This document shows, in pieces, positions 1-9,080 of a stretch of 39,804 nucleotides of DNA (position 1 is its first letter; every line of letters starts with the position of its first letter). The notes under the pieces were generated by a model. That model saw only the letters and a program-made list of their open reading frames with translations. It ran no database searches and had not been told where the DNA came from. The DNA is taken from positions 1 to 39,804 of the forward strand of contig CAZSDW010000030.1 in NCBI GenBank assembly GCA_964605705.1, read 5' to 3'. Both the position numbers and the translations under genes were made by a program. The stretch is from CAZSDW01 sp964605705 (GTDB lineage: Bacteria; Fidelibacterota; UBA2242).

Positions 1-1
1 A

Positions 2-823
2 GTCAATCTTGATACGATTTATCAAAATTTTCGGGGCAGTGTGACTCCTTTCGCGGTAATCCCCTACGAAGAGATACTCATTCCGGAGTGGTCTAATCAA
101 TGGGAAGTTGATATCCGATCGCTCACGAATTATGATCAGATTTTTCCAGGTACCGTTTGGCTGAAAGTTGAAGTTCGTCATGGACGGGAGATGGTTTCAT
201 CTCCGGGATGCAGCCATCGCCAAAAGGTCTATGACAATATCGATTTTGGCGGTTTAAGTCCGGATGTGTTCAGAGTCAGTATTAAAGATAAAACCGGGTC
301 AAGATTTCTCGATAATTTTCTTTTATATCGGAATATCCCGGTCATTATTAATCCGGAATCGATCAGCAACCTATGGAAGGATCATCAGACTGCCTGTTGG
401 ATTGGTGGAAATCTGTCGAGTTTTGCCGTTTCCTCGGCAAATATGCTTGGAACTGATATAATTGAGTGGCAGGCTAAGTTAGCAATTCCGGAATTAAATT
501 ATTTCAAGATTACTGATTATTATCAAAATGTTGTTGTTCTATCCGGGGATTATTATCGCACGAAGCAGGGGGAGACAATTCTTCTGGGCGAATACAGGTT
601 CAAACCTGGAGACATTATTATCGGTAATAATCAGACGGCGCTGTTTTATCGGGATTGCAGCCCATTTTATTCAGCGATGCAGGGTGAAGCCAATGAAATT
701 CTTGATCGTTTTGATCTTGTGATTGAGTGCAACCAGAACTCACTCAGAATCCGGACGATTGAGGAACTGTTTGGAAATACGATAACTTTAATTTACTGGA
801 AAAAATCCTGGTCGTTTTACTGA
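2..823 (+). CDS. hypothetical protein, C-terminal part (5' truncated by window edge)
   Basis: The frame is open from base 2 to the stop at 821-823, giving about 273 residues with no start codon required. A GTG at 41 lies in frame, but the codons upstream of it read on without a stop and there is no ribosome binding site, so the gene most likely begins outside the window. I do not recognise the family. The visible part is rich in aromatic and beta-prone residues, has no membrane segment, and alternates short hydrophobic strands with charged turns, as in Ig-like or jelly-roll domains. It converges on the STAS gene with only 54 bases between the stops. The reading frame is probably real, because it is long, closed at a sensible place and has no overlapping competitor; its function is unknown. 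Confidence 0.6.
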   Translation, partial: VNLDTIYQNFRGSVTPFAVIPYEEILIPEWSNQWEVDIRSLTNYDQIFPGTVWLKVEVRHGREMVSSPGCSHRQKVYDNIDFGGLSPDVFRVSIKDKTGSRFLDNFLLYRNIPVIINPESISNLWKDHQTACWIGGNLSSFAVSSANMLGTDIIEWQAKLAIPELNYFKITDYYQNVVVLSGDYYRTKQGETILLGEYRFKPGDIIIGNNQTALFYRDCSPFYSAMQGEANEILDRFDLVIECNQNSLRIRTIEELFGNTITLIYWKKSWSFY

Positions 824-877
824 TCGTATTTACTTGTGATTAGTAATAAATGATACTAAGGGATGTAAAATTTAATC

Positions 878-1216
878 TTACTGTAATATTTTTTGGGCTG
901 CTGCTTCGGGATCGTCAACGATCGGAAAAATCGGCAGGAGTCCGGCAATTTCGAAGACTTCTTTGATATCTGCTTTGACTGAGCAAAGGATTAGTCGTCC
1001 ACCAAACTGGTTCAATTTTTTCGCGGCACCCAGAAGTACCCGCAATCCGGCACTACTGATATAATGGAGCTGGGAGAAATCGAGGATAAATTTTGTATTA
1101 TTCACATCAATTGCCGGAATTAGCTTTTTTTCCAAATCTCCGGATGTGTTAGAATCAAGATTCCCCTCCACCGAAAATATGTAGATATTTTCAATCTTTT
1201 CAATATTTACTTGCAT
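878..1216 (-). CDS. STAS-domain anti-sigma factor antagonist
   Basis: This 112-residue protein is a single STAS domain of the SpoIIAA/RsbV type. The diagnostic stretch YISSAGLR is at residues 52-59, and Ser55 aligns with the serine phosphorylated in SpoIIAA. In the known mechanism the unphosphorylated form binds an RsbW-type kinase and frees that kinase's target. It is the last gene of a minus-strand operon and starts 25 bases after the RsbW-like gene stops, so the two are very likely partners. The start is taken at the ATG 1214-1216 because GAGG (1223-1226) sits six bases upstream; the GTG at 1222 would abut that site. The PP2C phosphatase at 7174 is a plausible activator. Family assignment is firm; the downstream target is unknown. 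Confidence 0.92.
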   Translation of the reverse strand: MQVNIEKIENIYIFSVEGNLDSNTSGDLEKKLIPAIDVNNTKFILDFSQLHYISSAGLRVLLGAAKKLNQFGGRLILCSVKADIKEVFEIAGLLPIFPIVDDPEAAAQKILQ

Positions 1217-1241
1217 GCGCACCCTCTTTTCAATTTATCGT

Positions 1242-1664
1242 TTATATATACTCGCATTTCTTCGTTAATATTAGTGTATTTTTACCATTTTTGGAACTGT
1301 AATTTATTTTATCCATCATATTCTTGATTAAATAGATCCCCAGTCCGCCGATTTTTCGATCTTCCAGAGAGGCTTCGACATCGGGTGTCGGGGCATTCGC
1401 CGGATCGTAGGGATTGCTGTCATCCACTATTTTAAGGGTGAGTTCATCGCCGGACAGGGTATAGCAGATATCAATAAGATGATCATTATTATCGGAAAAT
1501 CCGTAAGAGATAATATTAGTCAAAATTTCATCCAGGGCTAAATGAAGGGTAAAAATGATTTTATCTGCAACGGAATGCTTTTTACTGAAATCCTTTACCA
1601 TATCGCAGACATGTTCTATCTCAGGTATCTTATTGTGAATTTGAATGGTAATGGATTTATCCAT
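1242..1664 (-). CDS. RsbW-like anti-sigma factor serine kinase (HATPase_c_2)
   Basis: This 140-residue GHKL ATPase domain matches RsbW/SpoIIAB in length and motif order. The N box is ALDEILTNIISYGF (Glu46 and Asn50 would bind magnesium and catalyse), the G1 box is VDDSNPYDP (80-88) and the G2 box is GGLGIYLIKNMMD (106-118). Such proteins phosphorylate a STAS antagonist and sequester a sigma factor or another partner. It starts 12 bases after the MBL-fold gene ends, has no clear ribosome binding site of its own, and is probably translated by coupling. The STAS gene follows at once. No sigma factor is encoded nearby, so the sequestered partner is either elsewhere or not a sigma factor. Confidence 0.92.
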   Translation of the reverse strand: MDKSITIQIHNKIPEIEHVCDMVKDFSKKHSVADKIIFTLHLALDEILTNIISYGFSDNNDHLIDICYTLSGDELTLKIVDDSNPYDPANAPTPDVEASLEDRKIGGLGIYLIKNMMDKINYSSKNGKNTLILTKKCEYI

Positions 1665-1676
1665 ACTGAAAATGAT

Positions 1677-2627
1677 TTAAAATTTTATTTCCAATCCCTC
1701 TTCTGCAAGGAAAATATCGATATTGCTCGTCGGATAGTTGATATTTTTATAATCGATTGATTTTTTCAATATATCCTCAATCTCAAAGTCGTCCCGCTCT
1801 GGTTCATGGTGGAACAGAGCAAGACGTTTTACATTTGCCTGTATCGCAATGTCAATGCCGATCAGTGCTGAGCTGTGCCCCCAGTCCTCCTTGTGAATTG
1901 CCTCTTCAAAGGTGTATTGGGCGTCAAAAATGATAAGGTCGGCATTCTTGAATAGTTCAAGGGGTTTTTTCATACTGCTCTTGTTAAGATCCTTATACTC
2001 GGAATCCGTGGCATAGGCGATTGTTTTCCCCTCGTGTTCAATCCGATATCCAAAAGAACCGCCGGGATGATGCAACGGGTAGTTCGATATTTTGACTTTT
2101 CCAATGTTAGTGCTGCTGTGATGTTTTAATTGAATGAACTCTTTGGATGCGCCCATGTGGTGTAAAGCGACCGGGAAAAACCTGAAGTCCTGCTGGGTTT
2201 CAAGTCGCTCTTTCAAATTGGGATGCCCACTGTAGAAGTGGAGTCTGTTATTCGGCAGGAAAGCCGGAGCAAAAAATGGAAATCCCAGAATATGATCCCA
2301 GTGAGTATGTGTTATGAAAATATGTACATCAAGACCTTCTGCGGTTTGATCATGTTTCAGAATATAGTTCCCCAGTCTTTTAATTCCGCTGCCCATATCC
2401 AGAATAATTAATTGATCGTCCGCCCGAATCTCGATACAGGCTGTGTTGCCCCCAATCAATCCGGCTTCAATGGATGAGAGACCATCAATATATGAATCTG
2501 CCGCATGACGATCGGTAATTTTTTTATCATATAATTGGTGAACGACACGCCGAATTTTTTTCTTTATTTGAGCGCTGGTCGATGGGGTCGGTATTGATCC
2601 CCTGACGCCCCAAAATTTAATTTTCAT
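1677..2627 (-). CDS. MBL-fold metallo-hydrolase
   Basis: This 316-residue enzyme has the metallo-beta-lactamase fold. The zinc motif THTHWDH is at 106-112 (His107, His109, Asp111, His112), with further ligands likely at His186/187 (HHPGG), Asp208 (ATDSEY) and the late DWGHSS histidine. The opening MKIKFWGVRGSIPTP and the GGNTACIEI segment are typical of the PhnP/RNase Z-like branch that includes phosphodiesterases. Substrate cannot be told from sequence; a phosphodiester is the usual guess. The start has a strong GGAGG seven bases upstream. It leads the operon with RsbW-like and STAS genes, an arrangement that suggests it belongs to the same signalling pathway, but that link is inferred from position only. 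Confidence 0.88.
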   Translation of the reverse strand: MKIKFWGVRGSIPTPSTSAQIKKKIRRVVHQLYDKKITDRHAADSYIDGLSSIEAGLIGGNTACIEIRADDQLIILDMGSGIKRLGNYILKHDQTAEGLDVHIFITHTHWDHILGFPFFAPAFLPNNRLHFYSGHPNLKERLETQQDFRFFPVALHHMGASKEFIQLKHHSSTNIGKVKISNYPLHHPGGSFGYRIEHEGKTIAYATDSEYKDLNKSSMKKPLELFKNADLIIFDAQYTFEEAIHKEDWGHSSALIGIDIAIQANVKRLALFHHEPERDDFEIEDILKKSIDYKNINYPTSNIDIFLAEEGLEIKF

Positions 2628-2703
2628 CTAAAACCTCCAGAAATCAGAGAAAACAAAAGAAATCTACCATTTGCTATGTTTGCTATTGTAATGCTCCTAC
2701 AAT

Positions 2704-2736
2704 TGAAACAATTTATTGCCTGAAACAACTTATTGC
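2704..2736. repeat. tandem direct repeat, operator-like
   Basis: TGAAACAAYTTATTGC occurs twice, at 2704-2719 and 2721-2736, with one mismatch and a 17-base period. It lies in the divergent region between the MBL/rsbW/STAS operon and the peptidase gene. On the minus strand each copy contains TTGTTT. A loose TTGTTT, 15 bases, TACAAT match from the copy nearer the operon would place the repeat over its -35 region. A regulator site is plausible but unproven. Confidence 0.4.
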
Positions 2737-2857
2737 AATAAAAAATTAGAATGATTTGTCGTCGTAAAAATGATTATATCAATAATTAGTACACTCATCG
2801 GAGATGGGTATTATTGCGATACCCGGATTATATTCGGGTTAATCGCAGCCTTGATTC

Positions 2858-2886
2858 TTGATAAAAAAAAATTATCTGTCTATATT
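2858..2886 (+). promoter_or_regulatory. sigma-70-type promoter for the peptidase gene
   Basis: TTGATA (2858-2863), a 17-base spacer and TATATT (2881-2886) make a near-consensus promoter. Transcription would start near 2893, giving a leader of about 36 bases before the ATG at 2929. Confidence 0.55.
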
Positions 2887-2928
2887 CGGGCGTGATATCA
2901 AAACTGTCAATTAAAAATGAGGTTTCCC

Positions 2929-4593
2929 ATGAAGAATTTTTATGTTTTGGCAATGATTTTTTCTCTCATGTTCAGTTGCTCAACATCGTCATCAAAAGCT
3001 GAGATGGAAGCAAAACAGTTTATTGACAGCTTATCGGCGGTTGTTCAGCCCCTGATGAAAGAGAGTGCGACAGCCTATTGGAATGCCACAGCCAGTGGTG
3101 AAGATCAATACTATGATCAATATGCCCGAATTGAGATTGAACTGTCAAATATATATTCCGATCCGGTCAAATTTAAAACAGTAAAGATACTGCAAGAAAG
3201 CCGTATTAAAGATCCATTGCTGGCGCGCCAGGTGGAAATTCTGTATTATTTATTTTTAGCCAAACAGACCGACCCGGAATTGCTTAATAAAATCACAAAA
3301 CTGTCAACGGAAGTGGAACAGCGTTTCAATACATTTCGTGGGATGGTGGATGGAAAAGCGCTTAGCGGGAATGACATTAAGGAGATTCTTTCAAAAAGTC
3401 CGGATCTGGAGCTGCGGAAAAAAGCCTGGGAAGCATCCAAATCCGTCGCGCCTACTGTAGAGGCTGATTTTCTTGAGTTGGTCAAACTGCGCAACGAATC
3501 TGCGAAATCTATGGGATTCGATAATTTTTATGACATGCAGCTTATCGTAAACGAACAGGATCCCGCGGAGATCAGGCGGATTTTCCAAGAGCTTGATGAT
3601 GATACAAGGGCACCTTTTATTGAGGTAAAGAGCGAAATTGACCATGTCCTGGCAGAACGGTTTGGAATTACTGAGGATGAGTTAAGACCCTGGCACTACG
3701 CGGATCCCTTTTTCCAGGAAGCCCCTGTAATTACTGAAGTTAACCTGGATGTATATTATGAAAATCAGGACGTTGTTGACTTAGCCCGTCAGTTCTATGA
3801 CGGGATTGGTATTAATGTCGATCAGATTCTGGCTAATAGTGACCTGTACGAGCGCGCCGGGAAATACCCGCATGCTTATTGTATTGATATGGATCACGAA
3901 GGAGATGTCCGGGTTATGATGAATGTTAAACCTTCGGAATCATGGATGTCAACCTCGTTGCACGAGTTAGGTCATGCTGTTTATGATTTAAAACAGGATT
4001 TCAGTATGCCTTTTTTCCTGCGGGGTCCGGCACATATATTTACTACTGAAGCCATTGCGATTTTCTTTGAGCGGTTGTCTAAAAATGCCGGCTGGATGCA
4101 GGATGCACTTTTCCTGACTGACGCGCAAAAGCAGGAGATTCTTGAGCTTACGGCAAAAACAATGCGAATGGAAAAACTCATCTTTGCCCGCTGGTCGCTG
4201 GTGATGCTGAATTTTGAGCGAGAATTGTATGCGAATCCTGAGCAGGATCTGAATAAATTGTGGTGGGACCTGGTCGAAAAATACCAGATGGTCAATCGCC
4301 CGGACGATCGGGATTTACCTGATTATGCCGCCAAAATTCATGTTTGCCTCTATCCGGTATATTACCATAATTATCAGCTCGGAGGTCTCCTGGAAGCGCA
4401 GCTGCGACATGCCATTGCGGTCAGCCAGGGGCTCGCTAATGTATCCGAGATACGCTATATGAATAATCCTGAGATCGGCAAATTTCTGATTGACAATGTT
4501 TTTCTGCCTGGCAACCAGTATCGCTGGGATGAAATGATTATCAGGGCAACGGGCGAGCAACTGGTTTCCAAATATTTTGTTGAGCAGCTCTGA
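2929..4593 (+). CDS. lipoprotein zinc metallopeptidase (gluzincin, M2/M3-like)
   Basis: This 554-residue protein has the zinc-binding helix HELGH at 345-349 and a third ligand candidate, the glutamate in FTTEAIAIFFERL (residue 374), 29 residues after the first histidine. That spacing resembles the M2 (angiotensin-converting enzyme-like) peptidases more than classical M3 enzymes. The N-terminus is a lipoprotein signal: a short basic start, a hydrophobic core and LMFSC, with Cys17 as the lipid-bearing residue, so it acts on peptides in the periplasm or at the outer membrane. The start is the ATG at 2929, six bases after TGAGG; the ATG at 2917 lacks a ribosome binding site. It is preceded by its own promoter and seems monocistronic. 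M2 versus M3 placement is uncertain; the metallopeptidase call is not. Confidence 0.85.
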   Translation: MKNFYVLAMIFSLMFSCSTSSSKAEMEAKQFIDSLSAVVQPLMKESATAYWNATASGEDQYYDQYARIEIELSNIYSDPVKFKTVKILQESRIKDPLLARQVEILYYLFLAKQTDPELLNKITKLSTEVEQRFNTFRGMVDGKALSGNDIKEILSKSPDLELRKKAWEASKSVAPTVEADFLELVKLRNESAKSMGFDNFYDMQLIVNEQDPAEIRRIFQELDDDTRAPFIEVKSEIDHVLAERFGITEDELRPWHYADPFFQEAPVITEVNLDVYYENQDVVDLARQFYDGIGINVDQILANSDLYERAGKYPHAYCIDMDHEGDVRVMMNVKPSESWMSTSLHELGHAVYDLKQDFSMPFFLRGPAHIFTTEAIAIFFERLSKNAGWMQDALFLTDAQKQEILELTAKTMRMEKLIFARWSLVMLNFERELYANPEQDLNKLWWDLVEKYQMVNRPDDRDLPDYAAKIHVCLYPVYYHNYQLGGLLEAQLRHAIAVSQGLANVSEIRYMNNPEIGKFLIDNVFLPGNQYRWDEMIIRATGEQLVSKYFVEQL

Positions 4594-4687
4594 CGGATGT
4601 TGATACGGACAATTTTTTAAAAATTACGTACTTCCGGTTTGGCTGTTTTTGGGGGGAATCACGTATCGTGTTCAGGTACAAAAGTGC

Positions 4688-4715
4688 TTGACAGTTAGAA
4701 TTTTATACGTAATAT
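4688..4715 (+). promoter_or_regulatory. sigma-70-type promoter of the FecR-PP2C-PKD operon
   Basis: A perfect TTGACA (4688-4693), 16 bases and TAATAT (4710-4715) precede the LysM-FecR gene. The predicted leader is about 120 bases, with no obvious hairpin or riboswitch seen in it. The 252-base gap 4594-4845 holds nothing else I can support. Confidence 0.6.
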
Positions 4716-4845
4716 TTAAAGGAATGTTATAAATTACGAAAGAATAAGCGGATAAAAATTCCTGATGGACAGAAAAGAACGTTTAGCACAGAAGTTCATT
4801 TTCACAGTTTGGCAAGATAACCTGTCAATTAGCCGGAAAGAGTGA

Positions 4846-7131
4846 ATGGTTAAAAAATATTCCTTTCTCAGCTTCGTTACGATTATTTTAATGGGTGTAT
4901 TTATTACTTTATTAAGTGCTGCTGATGAGGTTGTTTCCGTCACGTTAAAAAGCGATGAAACCCTGCGATCACTGGCAATTAAATACTTTGGTGAACCGAA
5001 TGACTGGGAGGTTATATTATTCTATAACGGATTCCAGTTTGTCAATGAAGTGAATATCGGAACCAGTCTGAAAATTCCTGTTGGTCTTTATAAAAAAATT
5101 AATAGTGAGCTGAATAACGTCCAGAAACTGATCTCCCAGGCAAACAATGAAGGCGCCGGAATTTTAGCAAAAGATTTAGTGGAACTCGCCGTTAATGCTC
5201 AGAAAGAAGCCGTTGAATTAAAGAAAAAGGGTGAATTGGATCTTTCTTATAAGAAAGCTGTAGAGGCAGTCACTTCGATTAACAATGCCATTCAGCAGAC
5301 CAAGGAGAAGCGCATCAAATCCATTTCAGCCGTGCTGTCTCAAAAAAAGGGGAAGGTTCAATCGAGAAAAAAAGATCAAACCATCTGGTATGATGCGATC
5401 AAGGATCAGGAACTGGTCGAAAAGGAGCATATTCGTACCTTGAGTGCTTCATCGGGAGAGATTTCGTTTGTTGATGGCAGTAAGCTGAATTTGGGGGAAA
5501 ATTCTCTGGCAGTTATCGAAGCCATGAAACAGGATCTGATCAAAAATACCAACACCTCCAGTGTGGTTGTGCTGGAAGGCGACCTGCTTGCATATCTTTC
5601 TTCTCAGACCAAGAAAAATCAGATTAATGTATCGACACCGGAAGTCGAGACGGAAATTCGGTCCCGCAGTTTTCGAACATCCCGTGATGAAGATAAAGTG
5701 ACAAAGGTTGCTAATTATGACGGCGAGATCAATCTGAAAGCCGGTGGCAATGCGATAACTCTCACGAAAAATGAAGGTGCATCATTTGCCCCCGGTCAGA
5801 AAACCATCGAATCCCGAAAACTCTTAGCCTCACCGAAAATAGTCAGTCCGGAACCAAAGGAAAAACTATACTCCAATACCGTGACTCTGAAATGGGACGC
5901 GGTAGCGGATGCAAAAGCCTATCGTGTTCAGATCGCACCCGGAAGGTCTTTTTCAGAAATTTCCGTTGATAAAACGGTCACAGGGAAAAACAATTTTTCC
6001 TGGAATTCCAGCAGTATTGGTGTATTCTATGTTCGCGTTGCATCAATTGATGCAAAGGATTTTACGGGATCATTTTCCAGTCCTCTGGAATTTTATATCG
6101 ATAAAGATATTACGCCACCTTATCTGCTGGTTGGAACACCTAAAAATGAAGAGAGTGTGTTTCAGGCATCGATTCTGGTGACTGGTGTGGCTGAGGTGAC
6201 GGCAGAACTTCTGGTTAATGCGGAGCCCGTAGCGCTTGATCCCAAAGGCGCGTTTTCTTATCAGCATTCACTTGAACCGGGGAAAAACACGATCCTGATT
6301 CAGGCAATTGATAAAGCGGGCAATATTTCCAAAACCGAACGAATCGTCTATTTCAATGCCGACGACAAGCTGATCAATCTTGATGGCAACACGATTGTTA
6401 CAATAAATTCCAGTGAATACTCCCTAACCGGTTCCACCAAGCCCGGCACTGAAATCAGGATCGACGGTCAGCCTGTCAACCTTATTAACTATAAGTTTAA
6501 CCATCTCGTAAATTTACATCCGGGTTCGAATTCGGTTACTATCGAAGCAAAATCTTCCAAAGGTGATACGCAATCCCTAACAGTGACCATAATTCTTGAT
6601 AATGAAGCTCCGGAAGTTGAGCTTGATGATATTGCCTCGTTTACCAAAGAAAAGTCCCTCGAAATCAGTGGTACGGTCAGTGAAAAATGCCGGATCATTA
6701 TTAATAAAGAAGAGATTGAAGTGCCCCAGCAACGCTTCACGAAAACGATTGAGTTGGTTGAAGGGAACAATATTTTAGAACTGGTTGCCGAAGACGAAGC
6801 AGGTAATCAGGCACCGACGGAGATCGAAATTTTCCGGGATACCCAGAAACCCAAAATAAATTCAGCCAGCTGTACGCCGGCTCTGGTCATGGGTGGCGAA
6901 CTGGTTCAGGTAAAAATTGTTGCCAGGGACGATGGCGCTGGATTAGCCAGAAATGGCAAATTTATAATCGGGCTGGCGACCGGTAGTCAGACGTTTTCCG
7001 GGATGCTCAGCCTTAGTTCCGGCGGAACCTATACCGGGAATTTTCTGGTTCCACCCGGTATCCAGGGAAAACTGGTTTTTAATGAATTAGCGATACAGGA
7101 TTATTTAGGAAATAGAGCAGATTATCCCTAA
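4846..7131 (+). CDS. LysM-FecR-Ig-like multidomain envelope protein
   Basis: This 761-residue secreted or membrane-tethered protein has modules in order: a hydrophobic signal (about 5-25), a LysM peptidoglycan-binding domain (29-80, with SLAIKYFGEPNDWEVI), a charged helical stretch (84-165), a FecR-like domain (about 175-325), an FN3-like domain (330-422, LKWDAVADAKAYRVQIAPG) and three to four Ig-like repeats of the Big/glucodextranase-B kind to the end. The repeated phrase is a run of V and N ending in IxAxDxAGN. LysM plus FecR is a known combination in Gram-negative bacteria; unlike classical FecR, no FecI sigma gene is adjacent. It probably sits in the periplasm gripping peptidoglycan. The PP2C phosphatase starts 42 bases later, so the two are co-transcribed, and the protein may present a cell-wall signal to it; that role is inferred. 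Confidence 0.85.
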   Translation: MVKKYSFLSFVTIILMGVFITLLSAADEVVSVTLKSDETLRSLAIKYFGEPNDWEVILFYNGFQFVNEVNIGTSLKIPVGLYKKINSELNNVQKLISQANNEGAGILAKDLVELAVNAQKEAVELKKKGELDLSYKKAVEAVTSINNAIQQTKEKRIKSISAVLSQKKGKVQSRKKDQTIWYDAIKDQELVEKEHIRTLSASSGEISFVDGSKLNLGENSLAVIEAMKQDLIKNTNTSSVVVLEGDLLAYLSSQTKKNQINVSTPEVETEIRSRSFRTSRDEDKVTKVANYDGEINLKAGGNAITLTKNEGASFAPGQKTIESRKLLASPKIVSPEPKEKLYSNTVTLKWDAVADAKAYRVQIAPGRSFSEISVDKTVTGKNNFSWNSSSIGVFYVRVASIDAKDFTGSFSSPLEFYIDKDITPPYLLVGTPKNEESVFQASILVTGVAEVTAELLVNAEPVALDPKGAFSYQHSLEPGKNTILIQAIDKAGNISKTERIVYFNADDKLINLDGNTIVTINSSEYSLTGSTKPGTEIRIDGQPVNLINYKFNHLVNLHPGSNSVTIEAKSSKGDTQSLTVTIILDNEAPEVELDDIASFTKEKSLEISGTVSEKCRIIINKEEIEVPQQRFTKTIELVEGNNILELVAEDEAGNQAPTEIEIFRDTQKPKINSASCTPALVMGGELVQVKIVARDDGAGLARNGKFIIGLATGSQTFSGMLSLSSGGTYTGNFLVPPGIQGKLVFNELAIQDYLGNRADYP

Positions 7132-7173
7132 AATGCAAGGGGCAGATAAAAAATAAAGAGGGGTGACATTCTT

Positions 7174-9036
7174 TTGAATTTAAAGAAATTATTCAGACCA
7201 TCATTATTGAAGAAATTTCTGCTGGCATTTTTTATTGTGACTATGGTTCCATTGATTATCGCTGAATATTTTACAATGCAAAAAGCGGAAGTGGAGCTGA
7301 AGAGCGTATTGAATGATCAGTACTATCTCATTATTGATCAACTCCGGCGCACGGTGGATGAAGTTTATATTGGCAGATGGCTATCCAATTTACTGAGTAC
7401 TGCCCAGTTCATTGAGAGTGATCCCTATATGTCAGTGGAAACCATTAATTCTCTGCTGAATGCCAAACTGAACCAGATTGACGAGGTCATTATCCTCACC
7501 CTAAAACTTACGGACTCCGGCGAGCAATTATCCACGATGAAAAATGAGATGGTGGTTGAACTGTATAACCAGGATCCCGATCGGGTCGCCGAATTGATTC
7601 AGTATGGTGCTGATATTGATATGGAAAATTATGTGATCTGTTCACCAATTTTACTTCCGAACAGCAAAAAACTCTACCTGCCGATCGAGGTGCCTGTGGT
7701 CTGGGAAGATGGGCAAAGTGCGATTTTGCGGGGGGTGTTCAATCTCAATTCCATTATTGATTTTGTCTCCACTGAAATATCGATTGGTGCCAAAGAACTC
7801 TATATTGTCAATGACGATGAACAAATTGTCTTTAGTAATAATGATAAATTTGCATCCGGTGATACTCTGCTTTACCCGATTGTGTCGATGGTGAAAAGCT
7901 GCCTGAGCGGGAAATCGCGGATGTCCAAAATAGAACCTTTTTCTTATAATGGGATTGGCTATTTGAGTAACTTTGCCGTTTCCCAGTATGTAAAGTGGGG
8001 AATTATTGTTGCCCAGGAATCAGCAAGGGCATATGCCATGGTTGAGCAAGCCAAAAAAGATATTGTCAAATGGATTGGCATTGCGATTTTTCTATGTATT
8101 GTATTTTCCGTATTATTTGCCCGACAGTTTGCCGGCGCTATGCGTTATCTGGCAACGATAGCCGGGAAAATTGGGAAGGGCGAGTTTGATGTTCAGGTAA
8201 AAGTCAAAAGCAAAGATGAACTGGGTCAGCTGGGTGAATCGCTGCAGGAGATGGCGATTGGTCTGAAAGAGGCGGTCAAGGTCAAAGAAGAACTCTTTTC
8301 GATCCAGGCAGAGGTGAAAATCGCCAGCCGCATTCAGCAATCGATTCTGCCGGTTGGCGGTCCCAATTTAAAAGGACTCGGCTTCGGTGCTCGATACATT
8401 CCCATGGAGGGTGTTGCCGGGGACTTCTACGATTTTCATGTACTCGATGATCATAGTGTCGGTGTACTGGTGGCGGATGTTTCCGGGCATGGAATTCCGG
8501 CGGCAATGATCAGTACCATGGTAAAAGTGACCTTTTCACAGCAGAGTAGTATCGGGACTGATACATCGATGGTATTAAATGAAATGAATCGTATGCTCTC
8601 CGGGAAAATGGAAGACCAGTTTTTAACCGCCTGTTATGTCTATATAAATATGGATAAAAAGAAATTGATCATCGCTGATGCCGGACATTTGCCGCTGCTT
8701 ATCTGGCGTCGCAGCAGTAATGAAATCATCAAGGTCAAGCCAATGGGTATGATCATTGGATTTTTACCGGAGATCAACTGTCCGATTGAAGAGCTGAAAC
8801 TCAAAGTCGGTGACAGGATTGTCATGTACACCGATGGGATTGTCGAAGCTGCCAATCCGGGCGGTGATCAATATACTGAGGATCGACTGGTCAAGATGAT
8901 CAGTAAACACGAAGCGAAAACCCAGCTCGAATTCATCGATTTAATTGTGGCAGACCTGAAAGAGTGGGTCGGTCAGGATAAGAAAACGTTTGAAGATGAT
9001 TTGACCATGGTAGTCATGGATATTGAAAAGGAATAA
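7174..9036 (+). CDS. membrane HAMP-PP2C (RsbU/SpoIIE-type) serine phosphatase
   Basis: This 620-residue protein has two membrane helices (about 13-33 and 298-318) enclosing a roughly 265-residue extracytoplasmic sensor domain, then a HAMP linker (317-374) and a SpoIIE-type PP2C phosphatase domain (about 385-618). The metal-binding residues are all present: Asp417 in AGDFYDF, Asp435 in ADVSGHG, Asp554 in YTDG and Asp608/609 in EDDLTMVV. The entry motif ASRIQQSILP is typical of RsbU-like phosphatases. Such enzymes dephosphorylate a STAS antagonist, and one is encoded at 878-1216. The start is TTG at 7174, supported by GAGGGG (7158-7163) ten bases upstream; no ATG is near. Same operon as the LysM-FecR and PKD genes. 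Confidence 0.93.
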   Translation: MNLKKLFRPSLLKKFLLAFFIVTMVPLIIAEYFTMQKAEVELKSVLNDQYYLIIDQLRRTVDEVYIGRWLSNLLSTAQFIESDPYMSVETINSLLNAKLNQIDEVIILTLKLTDSGEQLSTMKNEMVVELYNQDPDRVAELIQYGADIDMENYVICSPILLPNSKKLYLPIEVPVVWEDGQSAILRGVFNLNSIIDFVSTEISIGAKELYIVNDDEQIVFSNNDKFASGDTLLYPIVSMVKSCLSGKSRMSKIEPFSYNGIGYLSNFAVSQYVKWGIIVAQESARAYAMVEQAKKDIVKWIGIAIFLCIVFSVLFARQFAGAMRYLATIAGKIGKGEFDVQVKVKSKDELGQLGESLQEMAIGLKEAVKVKEELFSIQAEVKIASRIQQSILPVGGPNLKGLGFGARYIPMEGVAGDFYDFHVLDDHSVGVLVADVSGHGIPAAMISTMVKVTFSQQSSIGTDTSMVLNEMNRMLSGKMEDQFLTACYVYINMDKKKLIIADAGHLPLLIWRRSSNEIIKVKPMGMIIGFLPEINCPIEELKLKVGDRIVMYTDGIVEAANPGGDQYTEDRLVKMISKHEAKTQLEFIDLIVADLKEWVGQDKKTFEDDLTMVVMDIEKE

Positions 9037-9080
9037 TCGGGATCATTCCGAAATTGGAATACTTAACTGAGGACAGGTTT

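Noticed and set aside
1220..1222. GTG start for the STAS protein
   Set aside because: The ribosome binding site directly abuts it; the ATG two codons on has proper spacing.
2806..2839. Overlapping hairpins GGGTAT/ATACCC and ACCCG/CGGGT, attenuator-like
   Set aside because: They lie upstream of the predicted transcription start for the peptidase gene, the stems are only 5-6 bases, and no leader peptide or T tract is present.
4734..4943. Minus-strand frame across the FecR gene start
   Set aside because: It overlaps the leader and signal peptide of the LysM-FecR gene and has no ribosome binding site or motif.
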